The notes: generated by a model from the letters alone, not told the origin. DNA of 64,000 bases from Ignavibacteriota bacterium (GCA_003151825.1 PLYO01000031.1:1-64000); one strand, 5' to 3'. Counted from the stretch's first letter, positions 51,155 through 59,314 are shown. Numbers and translations: made by a program.

Positions 51155-51664
51155 TTAAACAAGTTTTTTCTTCGCCAAAATAATAGCCCCCACCGCTGCC
51201 GAAATAAGTATCAACGAAGCCATCTCGAATGGAAACGAATATCCGGTATAAAGCGCGCGACCAATGGATTCCGTAGTGCCAAGCACACCGGCCATCGGAC
51301 TGATGGATTTCGGCAGCTTATCCTCCGACATGAAGATCATCGCAAGAATTTGAGCGAGCACGCCGAGCACTGCCAGAATGCCGACCATTGCCTTCCAATT
51401 ATTAGTGATTCGAATATCCTCGCTCTCGAGATTGAGCAGCATGATAACGAAAAGCACCAGCACCATAATTGCGCCGGCATAGACCGCAACTTGAACAACA
51501 GCAAGGAATTGCGCCGATAAGGTCAAGTAAATTGCAGCAAGGAAGCAAAACGTGAGTACGAGCATCAGCGCGCTGACCACGGCGGATCGGCGCGTAATCG
51601 TAAGCAGCGCGAAGATAATCGCGCCCGCGCTCAAGACATAAAATGCAATTTCAGGCAGTGGCAT
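51155..51664 (-). CDS. nuoJ: NADH-quinone oxidoreductase subunit J
   Basis: A 169-residue membrane subunit with five spans; segment AVVQVAVYAGAIMVLVLFVI MLLNLE is diagnostic of NuoJ. It is the first visible gene of nuoJKLMN in this orientation; nuoA-I are elsewhere. Separated from nuoK by the heptanucleotide array. Confidence 0.94.
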   Translation of the reverse strand: MPLPEIAFYVLSAGAIIFALLTITRRSAVVSALMLVLTFCFLAAIYLTLSAQFLAVVQVAVYAGAIMVLVLFVIMLLNLESEDIRITNNWKAMVGILAVLGVLAQILAMIFMSEDKLPKSISPMAGVLGTTESIGRALYTGYSFPFEMASLILISAAVGAIILAKKKLV

Positions 51665-51743
51665 TCGGAAATTTGTAGAACGAAGTCTTACAAATTTACG
51701 AACAATTAGGACGAGATGCGAAGATTAAGGACTTTTTTCAGAC

Positions 51744-51874
51744 GTCATTGCGAGAAGTCCCGGAGGGACGACGAAGCAATCCATTGAGATTACGCTTGCT
51801 CTCACGAGATTGCTTCCCTCGTTCCTCGGGACCGCTTCTTCGCATCGCCGACGATGCACGCTCCTCGCAATGAC
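51744..51874. repeat. Palindromic element, family B (copy 2)
   Basis: 131 bp with GTCATTGCGAG at one end and CTCGCAATGAC at the other and inner GAAGCAATCC / GAGATTGCTTC arms, as in the element at 44149. It lies in the gap between nuoJ (upstream side) and the outer-membrane gene at 51903. Confidence 0.8.
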
Positions 51875-51902
51875 GTTCTTGAAAATCTTAATGAGGTGCT
51901 CT

Positions 51903-52514
51903 CTACCTAAAATACCCCACAAACCCGATCGAAGGTGTGGGAAGTATGTCGCCTGATGGCATGAAGGCGGTGAACATGAGGTTCAACGTCATCCCGACAT
52001 TACGTCCATAAGGAATTTCATATCCTAAGCCAAATCCGAGACGGTACGGCGAATTAAGCTCATTCCCGCTCGCATTATTGGTATTCGAATTATTACTATT
52101 CGAGCCATAACGATTCGAGTTATCTTCATTCGAGCCATCGTTGTAATAATAATACCCTCCGCCGGCGACGAGATAAAGACGAGTCACTCCTAAAAATAGA
52201 TCGTACTGAAGTTCCGCGCCGATGTCGTACATCCCGACATTGCCATCTTTGAATGGCATCCCGGTGATCTGAATTGCAATCGGGCTGTATGGGAGATGAT
52301 CTTTCAGCGTCAGCCCCACGCCGGAGACAAAGCTCGCGCCGAAACCGACGCCATAATAATTATCCGCAAAGACGTGCTGAACGCCGGCCTCGCCTGCGGT
52401 GATCGTCGTTTGACCGAACGCCGGACCGCTCGAAAGCGAGATGACGAGAATGGGAATTAATAATGCACCGAACCTGAATGACTTAACAGTATGCGATTGT
52501 TTTTTTATGTTCAT
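51903..52514 (-). CDS. Predicted outer-membrane protein
   Basis: A 203-residue protein (start MNIKKQSHTVKSFRFGALLI) with a signal peptide ending AFGQT and beta-strand-like sequence, an Asn/Gly-rich low-complexity loop (DGSNEDNSNRYGSNSNNSNT) near residue 125, then LGFGLGYEIPYGRNVGMTLN and SIGFVGYFR. Likely an outer-membrane barrel. The start shares its ATG region with the asnS stop. Confidence 0.65.
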   Translation of the reverse strand: MNIKKQSHTVKSFRFGALLIPILVISLSSGPAFGQTTITAGEAGVQHVFADNYYGVGFGASFVSGVGLTLKDHLPYSPIAIQITGMPFKDGNVGMYDIGAELQYDLFLGVTRLYLVAGGGYYYYNDGSNEDNSNRYGSNSNNSNTNNASGNELNSPYRLGFGLGYEIPYGRNVGMTLNLMFTAFMPSGDILPTPSIGFVGYFR

Positions 52515-53866
52515 CATGGCCATATTCTTGTTAGCGTCCTCGGAAATGGAATCGCTTCACGAATATGCTCCAGATCGCAGACCCACATGACTAATCGTTC
52601 GAGTCCGAGTCCAAAACCGGCGTGCGGAACGCTTCCATATCTCCGAAGATCGAGATACCATTCAAAGACGGATTCCGGAAGGCGATGTTCCACTAATCGG
52701 GCCTGCAACTGGGTTAAATCGTCTTCACGCTGGGAACCGCCGATAATCTCGCCAAATTCGGGGAAAAGTACGTCCATTGCAAGCGCCTTATCCGGCTCGT
52801 TCGGATCGCGCTTCATGTAAAACGCTTTTACAGCGGCGGGATAGTGGTGAACTATTACCGGCACATCGTAGAGTGAAGTAAGTGCGATTTCATCATACGC
52901 GCCGAAATCATCGCCGTATTCGAATCGCTTGAAGGTTGGCGGTAATGGGTCGCCGGACGCAAGTTTTTCATCCCAATATGTGTCGAGAATTTTTGCGGCC
53001 TCATCGTAATGCATTCGGACGAATGGTTTTAGAATACTTCTGCATCGCGCTTCGAGCCGGCCTGAGTTTTCATCTAAAGTTCCAAGCTCGGCAAGGCGCT
53101 CTGCGAGAACTTTACCTATGACATAATGAATGAACTGTTCCGCAAGCTCCATGTCGCCTTCTAAATCCATGAACGCAACTTCCGGCTCGACCATCCAGAA
53201 TTCGTTGATGTGACGCTTCGTCTTCGACCGCTCTGCGCGGAAGGTTGGGCCGAATACATAAACCTTCCCGAACGCCATCGCGCCGGCCTCGCCATAAAGC
53301 TGACCGGATTGCGAGAGATAGGCCATCCCTTCATCGAAATATTTGGTTTCGAAAAGCGTGCTGGTTCCCTCGGCAGCATTTGGTGTGAGAATCGGTGAGT
53401 CAAAGCAAATAAAATCCCGCTCATGAAAGAATTCCCGAATCGCCCAAATGATGGTATCACGAATTTTCATCGTTGCCCACGGACGCGAATGCCGTAGCCA
53501 CAGATGCCGATGCTGCATCAGATATTCGATCCCATGCTCTTTCGGCGTAATGGGATAATCGGTTGCGATTGAGATCGTTTCGAGCTTGGAAACGAACAGC
53601 TCGACATCGCCGGGAGCCTTCCCTTTCGCTTCCTGCACTTTACCGGTCACGGCAAAAGTCGATTCCTGCGTCAGCTCATTGGCAAGAGCGTAACTGGCTT
53701 CGTCCACCGCGTTCTTCATTACGACGCACTGGCACACGCCGGTGCCGTCGCGGAGCATCAAAAATTGTATTTTCCCGCTCGATCGCTTATGCGAAAGCCA
53801 CCCGCGCAGGGTTACTTCTTCGCCAACTTGCTTGCTAAGATCGCCGATATAATCCGTTTGTATCAT
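52514..53866 (-). CDS. asnS: Asparaginyl-tRNA synthetase
   Basis: A 450-residue class II aaRS. N-terminal OB-fold (VTLRGWLSHKRSSGKIQFLM), motif 1 region, motif 2 FRAERSKTKRHINEFWMVEP, motif 3 GFGLGLERLVMWVC, ending IREAIPFPRTLTRIWP. The Asn-specific (not Asp-specific) assignment rests on overall NRS-like motif EPEVAF and the Y/H residues in AFYMKRDPNEPDKALAMD. Presence suggests Asn-tRNA is charged directly. Confidence 0.93.
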   Translation of the reverse strand: MIQTDYIGDLSKQVGEEVTLRGWLSHKRSSGKIQFLMLRDGTGVCQCVVMKNAVDEASYALANELTQESTFAVTGKVQEAKGKAPGDVELFVSKLETISIATDYPITPKEHGIEYLMQHRHLWLRHSRPWATMKIRDTIIWAIREFFHERDFICFDSPILTPNAAEGTSTLFETKYFDEGMAYLSQSGQLYGEAGAMAFGKVYVFGPTFRAERSKTKRHINEFWMVEPEVAFMDLEGDMELAEQFIHYVIGKVLAERLAELGTLDENSGRLEARCRSILKPFVRMHYDEAAKILDTYWDEKLASGDPLPPTFKRFEYGDDFGAYDEIALTSLYDVPVIVHHYPAAVKAFYMKRDPNEPDKALAMDVLFPEFGEIIGGSQREDDLTQLQARLVEHRLPESVFEWYLDLRRYGSVPHAGFGLGLERLVMWVCDLEHIREAIPFPRTLTRIWP

Positions 53867-53983
53867 GCCCGTTAAACCCTGATTCGCGCAAAATCCGTTC
53901 AAATAAAGAATGTCTGAACCATGATTTATGAGATTTAAGGGATTTTTGAGAGAAGAATCACGTTTCGGTGCCGCTTGGCAGTA

Positions 53984-54023
53984 CGAATTTTCATAATTCA
54001 TAATTCATCATTCATCATTGCCA
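53984..54023. repeat. Inverted second copy of the heptanucleotide array
   Basis: TTCATAA, TTCATAA, TTCATCA, TTCATCA in succession within a 40-bp stretch that is the reverse complement of 51071-51110 with three mismatches. It ends five bases before the tRNA-Lys gene. Confidence 0.88.
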
Positions 54024-54027
54024 TCAG

Positions 54028-54099
54028 ATCCCGTAGCTCAGTGGTAGAGCATCTGACTTTTAATCAGAGGGTCGTCGGTTCGAGCCCGCCCGGGGTCAC
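54028..54099 (+). tRNA. tRNA-Lys (TTT anticodon)
   Basis: 72 nt (discriminator A at 54099): acceptor arms GATCCCG / CGGGGTC, D-loop AGCTCAGTGGTAGAGC, anticodon arm TCTGA-CTTTTAA-TCAGA with anticodon TTT, T-arm GTCGGTTCGAGCCCG-type. CCA is not encoded. The last 38 nt plus downstream are duplicated at 54968. Confidence 0.95.
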
Positions 54100-54107
54100 A
54101 AAAATTT
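54070..54107 (+). repeat. Direct repeat: tRNA-Lys 3' half, copy 1
   Basis: 38 bp (GGGTCGTCGG...CAAAAATT) covering the T-arm, acceptor 3' strand and 8 bases beyond the tRNA. The identical sequence is at 54968-55005, so the PIN pair lies between two perfect copies, like the two ends of an integrated element. Confidence 0.9.
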
Positions 54108-54144
54108 GTGGAATTCACCATGAGATTAGACCGTTCTATCGAAT

Positions 54145-54426
54145 ATGATAAGTGATAAAGAAGCCATTGAAAAAGCTGCCGATTATTTGAAATCGCTGTC
54201 ATCAGAGTTGCCAGGTGGTTTGTTAGACCGTCCCGAACGTGTTAGGCTTGAATCCATCAAGCAAAATAATGGGGGATGGGAAATTGTTTTAAGCTATTTT
54301 ACCAAAGCTACCAAACGAAAGCCGGAATGGGTTAATGTGCTTGAAGGCGTTAGACGATTTAAAGAATTTACCGTTAATGCTAAGGGTCAGATCGTTGCAA
54401 TGCAAGATCCGACATTAGTCGCATGA
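54145..54426 (+). CDS. Putative antitoxin-like protein paired with PIN protein
   Basis: A 93-residue protein, MISDKEAIEKAADYLKSLSS, then RVRLESIKQNNGGWEIVLSY and RRFKEFTVNAKGQIVAMQDP. The second and third segments have the strand order of a PepSY-like fold (W-E-V-x-L ... F-x-V-N-A-K-x-G-x-I). The gene overlaps the PIN gene by four bases (ATGA), with no other partner. Role as antitoxin is inferred from context only. Confidence 0.6.
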   Translation: MISDKEAIEKAADYLKSLSSELPGGLLDRPERVRLESIKQNNGGWEIVLSYFTKATKRKPEWVNVLEGVRRFKEFTVNAKGQIVAMQDPTLVA

Positions 54427-54923
54427 ATTACGATATTCGTTTTGGGGGACGCGATATTCTTCTCGATACCAATCTTTTGGTGATCCTCGTCGTTGGTTAT
54501 ACTCATCCGTTATTACTACAAAAAGCTCGATTTTCTGGATATACTATTCTTGATTTTGAATTGCTTCACTCGATTGTGAGTGCATGCCGTAAATGCGTTA
54601 CTACCCCTCATATCATTGCTGAAGCAAGCAATATTCTTAAAAAAGCTGGAGGGCACGCAGACGATTGCCGGGAAACGCTCGGAAGAATTCTTGGGTCATG
54701 GAAAGAACGTTATTTTGCCAGCGAGTCGTTATTAATGGGGTCTGATAATAAGATTTCGCTCAGACTTGGAGTCGCCGATGGAAGTACCTTGCAGGTCGCA
54801 AAAAAAGGAACTATCATTTTAACGGCTGATGCACCACTTGCTGCGTGGCTCAAGCACAGCGGGCACACCGTTTACGAATATTCCATTCTTCGACAACTTC
54901 AAGATAAGCTAATTAGATCATAG
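54423..54923 (+). CDS. PIN-domain protein, possible toxin
   Basis: A 166-residue PIN protein. ILLDTNLLVILVVG carries the first acidic residue, TPHIIAEASNILKKAGG the second, LGVADGSTLQVAKKGTIILT ADAPLAAWL the third and fourth. It is longer than VapC (~130) by an insert around residues 85-115. Likely a ribonuclease. Its stop is seven bases before the ispH fragment at 54931. Confidence 0.75.
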   Translation: MNYDIRFGGRDILLDTNLLVILVVGYTHPLLLQKARFSGYTILDFELLHSIVSACRKCVTTPHIIAEASNILKKAGGHADDCRETLGRILGSWKERYFASESLLMGSDNKISLRLGVADGSTLQVAKKGTIILTADAPLAAWLKHSGHTVYEYSILRQLQDKLIRS

Positions 54924-54930
54924 CCAAAGA

Positions 54931-55005
54931 ATGATCGTTACCGTCGATAAAAATTCGGGATTTTGCTGGGTCGTCGGTTCGAGCCCGCCCGGGGTCACAA
55001 AAATT
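54931..55005 (+). repeat. Chimeric ispH 5' / tRNA-Lys 3' fragment
   Basis: 54931-54970 equals the first 40 bases of ispH (58305-58344) with one synonymous difference (GTT for GTA, Val). 54968-55005 equals the tRNA-Lys 3' end exactly. The two meet at a shared GGG. This is the sequence expected at the junction of a tandem duplication or at the ends of a circular intermediate spanning tRNA 3' end to ispH 5' end. It is not a working gene. Confidence 0.9.
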
Positions 55006-55115
55006 GGCTTTTTAGAAGCTTACGGTATTATTGTGTTTTTATTTGATTTTGCTGGCGGAACCCATTTCCTTCGTATTTTTGTATCATGGTGAACCAATTA
55101 ACCGCGAAGTACCTA

Positions 55116-55916
55116 ATGAAAATAATCGTCATTCTCCTGCTCATCGTTGCGACGGCATCATCCGCCTCCGCTCAATCTTCGACCCCGGAGACTAAGATTC
55201 TTGGCCCTTACGTGCTCAAGCAGCAAAAATCTACACACCTGTACTCCGGTCTTACGAATACGTTGTTTGTGTCGGTAACTAAATTCGTCGGAGATTATCG
55301 CTTGGATTTCTTCGTCGGCGGCGAGAAAACTAATTTTTCCGAGAATGATCCGACGATTAAGGTCACACCCGTGCTCGGTAAAGATGAAGGCAAAACAGGA
55401 ATACTCAAGGTAAGCGTTAAGAAACCCGGTCAACATTCATTTGCGGTTATTCGTGAGGACACTTTCAAAATTGAACCACCTCCATTATTTGCTGTTGCTG
55501 AAGGCGACCTCGAAGAGGGTGATCCACTTCTTATTAAGGCATGGCTTGGTACTATGGACAATCCGATCGAACTTCCAAAAGGACTACAAATGGAAGCCGT
55601 TCCGGGCTTCTTCGATGGAGGTGTCGCCAATATTACCGACAAAGGAACTATGGAAAATGGGGGCGATTCCTTCTTTGGAGGGGATAAAAGGAATGATTCC
55701 CATCACACGATTGCAACAGGTGCCGAGCCAGCAACAACTGGACATCATTTCTTCTTTGATTTTATGCCATCGCAACAGCAAACAAAAGTAGTTCAAAAGA
55801 TGGGAAAGGAGCTTAACGTCACTGTGATTGATCCCCTCACCGGCCAAGCACGCACATTCCAAGTTGCAGTATACCCGAAGAGAATGGGCGTGGAATCGGA
55901 TGCGCCTGAGAAGTGA
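55116..55916 (+). CDS. Secreted hypothetical protein
   Basis: A 266-residue protein, signal MKIIVILLLIVATASSASA-Q, mature protein with VKKPGQHSFAVIREDTFKIE, a Gly/Asp-rich turn region (ENGGDSFFGGDKRNDSHH) and a C-terminal MPSQQQTKVVQKMGKELNVT. Possibly a GldM-like fragment: repeats such as FKIEPPPLFAVAEGDLEEGD resemble beta-domains, but this is not shown. No family assigned. Confidence 0.55.
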   Translation: MKIIVILLLIVATASSASAQSSTPETKILGPYVLKQQKSTHLYSGLTNTLFVSVTKFVGDYRLDFFVGGEKTNFSENDPTIKVTPVLGKDEGKTGILKVSVKKPGQHSFAVIREDTFKIEPPPLFAVAEGDLEEGDPLLIKAWLGTMDNPIELPKGLQMEAVPGFFDGGVANITDKGTMENGGDSFFGGDKRNDSHHTIATGAEPATTGHHFFFDFMPSQQQTKVVQKMGKELNVTVIDPLTGQARTFQVAVYPKRMGVESDAPEK

Positions 55917-55965
55917 ATTGGGGCGTAGGAACGGCTGAGACTTGCTGCTCGTTCGTCACGATGTC

Positions 55966-56202
55966 ATGAATAAAAAGAATGTTCAAGCCTTTGCAAAATG
56001 GTTTTCGGCGAAAGGAATTCGTCCCGATTGTCCCCAATGCGGATGGACTAACGTTAACTTTGATCTTCTAACTGTAATAGCCCATGAGCCTTCACATGAA
56101 GAGAATACGCATCACCACCATTTGCTCGCACTTAGGTGTCCAAATTGTGCAGCAGTGCGACTCTTTGATGCTGAGACGATGGGGATAGTTGTACCGGGTT
56201 AA
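55966..56202 (+). CDS. Small zinc-ribbon protein
   Basis: A 78-residue protein with two Cys pairs, CPQC (~21-24) and CPNC (~59-62), and a His-rich loop EENTHHHH between them. The N-terminus AFAKWFSAKGIRPDCPQCGW and the C-terminus RLFDAETMGIVVPG match the pattern of the protein at 56220, so the two are probably paralogues. Metal binding is inferred from the spacing. Start MNKKNVQ; an upstream ATG at 55942 is possible. Confidence 0.6.
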   Translation: MNKKNVQAFAKWFSAKGIRPDCPQCGWTNVNFDLLTVIAHEPSHEENTHHHHLLALRCPNCAAVRLFDAETMGIVVPG

Positions 56203-56219
56203 GATTGAGCTCTTCAATC

Positions 56220-56567
56220 TTACGACATACGTACGGGAGGCCTGCGAGCAAGCCCAATTTTCAAGGCTCTAAAAAATCGCGTATAGCCACAGGCGGCACA
56301 ACTAACGGCAATAAAATCGCTGTCAGGAAATTGCATTTCTCCTCGCGCATAATCAATTGCGGGAATAGAAAACCTCGCTGATTCCGTACCCGCTTCTTTG
56401 CCACACTGCGAACAAACTCGCGGTACGGTTGAAAGGAACTTCCCTAAGATTTCATGCTCTTTTTGAGTAAGAATGAAATCGGGCTGCGCCTCATTCTCTC
56501 CGTAGGGTTCTCGTGTGCCAAAATTATTCATAATCATCAAACGAAATAGAGAGTTCTTAGCCCTCAT
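56220..56567 (-). CDS. Zinc-ribbon protein in HNH operon
   Basis: A 115-residue protein with CSQC (~51-54) and CAAC (~94-97) metal ligands, plus an N-terminal region with FILTQKEHEILGKFLSTVPR. It ends VSCAACGYTRFFRALKIGLA, the same last block as the protein at 55966. The ATG overlaps the small gene upstream by four bases. Related to a family of short phage- or island-borne Zn proteins. Confidence 0.6.
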   Translation of the reverse strand: MRAKNSLFRLMIMNNFGTREPYGENEAQPDFILTQKEHEILGKFLSTVPRVCSQCGKEAGTESARFSIPAIDYARGEMQFPDSDFIAVSCAACGYTRFFRALKIGLARRPPVRMS

Positions 56568-56680
56568 TTCAAAAATAATCCGATAACAGTTTCCAACTCC
56601 GAAATTGAAAAATTTGGTTCAGAGTCAATGCGAAGGATGAGTTCCCATCGGCCCTGAACCAATTGGTTAGTGTTTCCCAT
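56564..56680 (-). CDS. 38-residue linker gene in HNH operon
   Basis: MGNTNQLVQGRWELILRIDS then EPNFSISELETVIGLFLK. It overlaps the HNH stop by 14 bases upstream and the next ATG by four bases downstream, the way genes in a translationally coupled operon do. No similarity recognised; the compact size suggests a binding partner. Confidence 0.4.
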   Translation of the reverse strand: MGNTNQLVQGRWELILRIDSEPNFSISELETVIGLFLK

Positions 56681-56900
56681 AAGTTTCCGTCTGCTCGTGG
56701 CAGGGGATACAAAGAGCCTCACAATTAGAAAGCCCATCATGCCCCAAAGAAGCTTGAGCAGTCTTATGATGAGCGTGCCAGTTTGTTCCATACAACTGAG
56801 TGTTGCAGCGCCCAGAATGTACGTGTCCCAAACGTGTGCATTCGCAACGATTGCCAGCCCTCTGTAGAGCTTGCATTCTTACACTTTCACTAAAAGCCAT
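56667..56900 (-). CDS. HNH-nuclease-fold small protein
   Basis: A 77-residue protein: two CxC-type metal ligands CECTRLGHVHSGRC, then GTNWHAHHKTAQASLGHDGL SNCEALCIPCHEQTETYGKH with the HHK...N...H HNH motif. The start MAFSESVRMQALQRAGNRCE is well matched to the small free-standing HNH proteins of phages and islands. Nuclease activity is inferred. First gene of the three-gene minus-strand set. Confidence 0.72.
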   Translation of the reverse strand: MAFSESVRMQALQRAGNRCECTRLGHVHSGRCNTQLYGTNWHAHHKTAQASLGHDGLSNCEALCIPCHEQTETYGKH

Positions 56901-57052
56901 GTTTTTATGGTTTACCCATTCACTCTCGGTGTAGATCGGTGTTTCCGATTCACCCCAATATGCCGCGGGTCACAGCACACAGTGCAATATAAAACACTGG
57001 ATTGTGACATAAGTTCATGCTTCCTGCCATTTTGGCATGAAAAATTCCACCC

Positions 57053-57421
57053 TCATTTCGGCTCCCATAACTCGATGGGATTGCCCTCCGGATCGTTCAA
57101 ACGAGCGAACCGTCCGTAGGGAGTCATCTCCGGATCGAACGTGACTTCGATCTTGGAAGCGCGAAGCTGATCTACCAGCGTGCCGAGATCGCGGACACGA
57201 AAATTGATCATCCACTGCTTTTCGGCATTCCCAAAATACTTGGTATCCTCCGGGAACGGTGAGAAGACGGTTGTCCCTGCCTCCTGCGTCCACGGCTCCT
57301 GGCCTTCCCCTGTCGGAACAGGATCGATACCGAGATGTTCCTTATACCACTGAGCGAGTGCGGGTGCATCCTTCGCACGGAAGAACAGCCCACCAATTCC
57401 AGTAACATGTTTATTTGCCAT
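57053..57421 (-). CDS. VOC-family (glyoxalase-like) protein
   Basis: A 122-residue protein with VTGIGGLFFRAKDAPALAQW and PYGRFARLNDPEGNPIELWE, the two halves of a VOC fold with the Glu of EL-W as a metal ligand. A second VOC gene is at 42255; they are not close paralogues. It faces the remnant at 57490. Confidence 0.85.
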   Translation of the reverse strand: MANKHVTGIGGLFFRAKDAPALAQWYKEHLGIDPVPTGEGQEPWTQEAGTTVFSPFPEDTKYFGNAEKQWMINFRVRDLGTLVDQLRASKIEVTFDPEMTPYGRFARLNDPEGNPIELWEPK

Positions 57422-57489
57422 ATTTTGGAAACCAGTTTGTCAAAATAAAAAGTTGCTTTATTTCGGTAATGGTGTCATAATTGGCGTGG

Positions 57490-57643
57490 ATGCCGCAATT
57501 TCGCATGTCGTTGGCCCCTAACCATTTCACATCTCTTAAAGGCTGAGGATGCTGTTGAACTTGATCCTACGAAATTGACGATTGATGGGCACGTTGAGCG
57601 AGTGTACGAGTTGGCAAAAGCCATGCTGGAATTATTGAAATAG
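57490..57643 (+). pseudogene. Degenerate gene remnant
   Basis: An open segment SHLLKAEDAVELDPTKLTID followed by GHVERVYELAKAMLELLK and TAG (57643) has the look of a protein C-terminus but lacks a start and changes frame upstream (a stretch VDAAISHVVGP in another frame). It probably derives from a gene broken during the rearrangements here. Family not identified. Confidence 0.35.
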
Positions 57644-57661
57644 CATAATGCTTATTAGACT

Positions 57662-58252
57662 ATGAGCAAAACTGCGGTCGCACTGTTTTTTCTGACTATT
57701 GCAGTTCCGACAATGAGTCAGACTGTCTCGCGAACACCGGTCGCTTCAAAGGATAGCGCGATAATAGCCACTGAAGATTCGCTTGCAATAGTTGAAATGT
57801 TTGCTCGGCGGCATCCAGAATCACCGTTTCTCAAAAGAGATATTGCAATCGGTGGGTCGCTTGGAACTCCTGGCATTGTGAATTTTATTGCTGAAGGATA
57901 TTATGACCGCGTGGGTCTGCGCATTGAAGGAGGAGCTATGTTAGTATTACTTGCATTTGGCGCTGGATGGCAAGCCGATGTTAGCTATGTGCTGTTGAGA
58001 GGCTCCGATTACCTTCTGGAATGCTCGGCAATATATTTCAAAAGCATTTTTACAAGCTTCGATGCCGGCGAGACAACATGGTACAACGGAATAGGCGTAG
58101 GCATGGGAGTAACTTCAGGACCTATTTTTCTCCAATTGGGAATCGGGCATACTCGTTCGGGAGACCAGTACACCGCGGAGAATCCCAATAAGATACTTAT
58201 CAATGGATTGCCAATGAGTGGGCAAGTTGGCCTTATACTTCCATTGCATTAG
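57662..58252 (+). CDS. Secreted hypothetical protein
   Basis: A 196-residue protein with signal MSKTAVALFFLTIAVPTMSQ and Gly-rich strands IAIGGSLGTPGIVNFIAEGY, GVGMGVTSGPIFLQLGIGHT, ending MSGQVGLILPLH, as in small outer-membrane barrels. Nothing more specific. The gap to ispH is 52 bases. Confidence 0.55.
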   Translation: MSKTAVALFFLTIAVPTMSQTVSRTPVASKDSAIIATEDSLAIVEMFARRHPESPFLKRDIAIGGSLGTPGIVNFIAEGYYDRVGLRIEGGAMLVLLAFGAGWQADVSYVLLRGSDYLLECSAIYFKSIFTSFDAGETTWYNGIGVGMGVTSGPIFLQLGIGHTRSGDQYTAENPNKILINGLPMSGQVGLILPLH

Positions 58253-58304
58253 CTGACAGGTGACACCTTAACGATTTTACAGCTGTGCTTGTTTAGATTT
58301 ATTA

Positions 58305-59264
58305 ATGATCGTAACCGTCGATAAAAATTCGGGATTTTGCTGGGGCGTGGTTCGCGCGGTGAACTTCGCCGAGGCGGAGCTTGCCGGACAGTCCGGCAAC
58401 GGGCGCGCGCCTCGGCTGTATTCACTTGGCGATATTATCCATAATCCGGTGGAAGTGGATCGTTTGCGTTCGGAGGGCCTCGAAACGATCACGCACTCCG
58501 ATTTCGAGCGCATTGCTGAAGAGAACCGCGCGCTTGGTATCGAATCCAAAATTCTCATTCGCGCGCATGGCGAACCGCCGTCAACCTTTGCAAAGATGCG
58601 AGAACTTGGGCTTGGTATGGTGGATGCTACCTGTCCCGTCGTGGCCAAAGTGCAGGAGCGCATTTATAAATTCTACGAAAAAGGTTACCAGATCGTTATC
58701 TTCGGGAAAAAAGATCATGCGGAAGTGATCGGACTTCGCGGCGTAGTCAATGACGAAGCCATCGTCATTAAATCTGTCGAAGAAGCATTGGCGAAAATTA
58801 AATTCGACCGGCCAACCGTCGTGTTCTCGCAAACGACGATGGATCGCCCCACTTTCCGCGAAATCCGCGACCGATTGAAAGAACGCATCGCCGATCTCGT
58901 TGTCGATACGATGGAAGAAACCGCCATCGAATTTCAAGCGAAAGATACCATCTGCGGACAAGTATCGGGGCGCGAAACGAAGCTCGTCGAGCTTGTGCGA
59001 ACGCAGGATGTAATCGTCTTCGTCGCCGGACGGAACAGCTCGAACGGCGTTGTGCTCTTCAACATCGCGCGCGAAGCCAACCCGCGCACGCATTTCATCG
59101 AAGACGAGCGGGAACTGGATATGGCGTGGTTCGATAATGCAGAAACGGTTGCCATCACCGGTGCAACGAGCACCCCGCAATGGCTGATGCAGCGCGTCGC
59201 CGATGCGATCTACAAAATGTGCGGCGAACCGGAGAAAGCGGAATTGCTACCTATCCTCGTGTAA
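58305..59264 (+). CDS. ispH: 4-hydroxy-3-methylbut-2-enyl diphosphate reductase
   Basis: IspH is the last enzyme of the MEP isoprenoid pathway, a [4Fe-4S] protein yielding IPP and DMAPP. The 319-residue protein starts MIVTVDKNSGFCWGVVRAVN; the three cluster Cys are seen in SGFCWGV, DATCPVV and DTICGQ; the active-site His pair is near IRAHGEPP, and GRNSSNGVVLFNIAR is the substrate motif. Its first 40 bases are copied at 54931. Converges with ruvA across a repeat. Confidence 0.97.
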   Translation: MIVTVDKNSGFCWGVVRAVNFAEAELAGQSGNGRAPRLYSLGDIIHNPVEVDRLRSEGLETITHSDFERIAEENRALGIESKILIRAHGEPPSTFAKMRELGLGMVDATCPVVAKVQERIYKFYEKGYQIVIFGKKDHAEVIGLRGVVNDEAIVIKSVEEALAKIKFDRPTVVFSQTTMDRPTFREIRDRLKERIADLVVDTMEETAIEFQAKDTICGQVSGRETKLVELVRTQDVIVFVAGRNSSNGVVLFNIAREANPRTHFIEDERELDMAWFDNAETVAITGATSTPQWLMQRVADAIYKMCGEPEKAELLPILV

Positions 59265-59314
59265 ACCGGGTTTTAACCCGGTTCAGAAATGCCCGAGTTG
59301 AAACCCGGGCTACA
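59264..59314. repeat. Palindromic element, family C (ispH-ruvA junction)
   Basis: AACCGGGTTTTAACCCGGTT (59264-59283) and CCCGAGTTGAAACCCGGG as a second arm, ending GGGCTACACC. It shares ACCGGGTTTTAACCCGGT with 28414. On the minus strand the element's GTGTAG supplies the last Val codon and the stop of ruvA. Possible bidirectional terminator for the convergent ispH and ruvA. Confidence 0.8.

Noticed and set aside
54072..54999. Integrative element with integrase at tRNA-Lys
   Set aside because: The direct repeats look like att sites, but there is no integrase between them and the second repeat is fused to an ispH fragment, which a simple integration would not produce.
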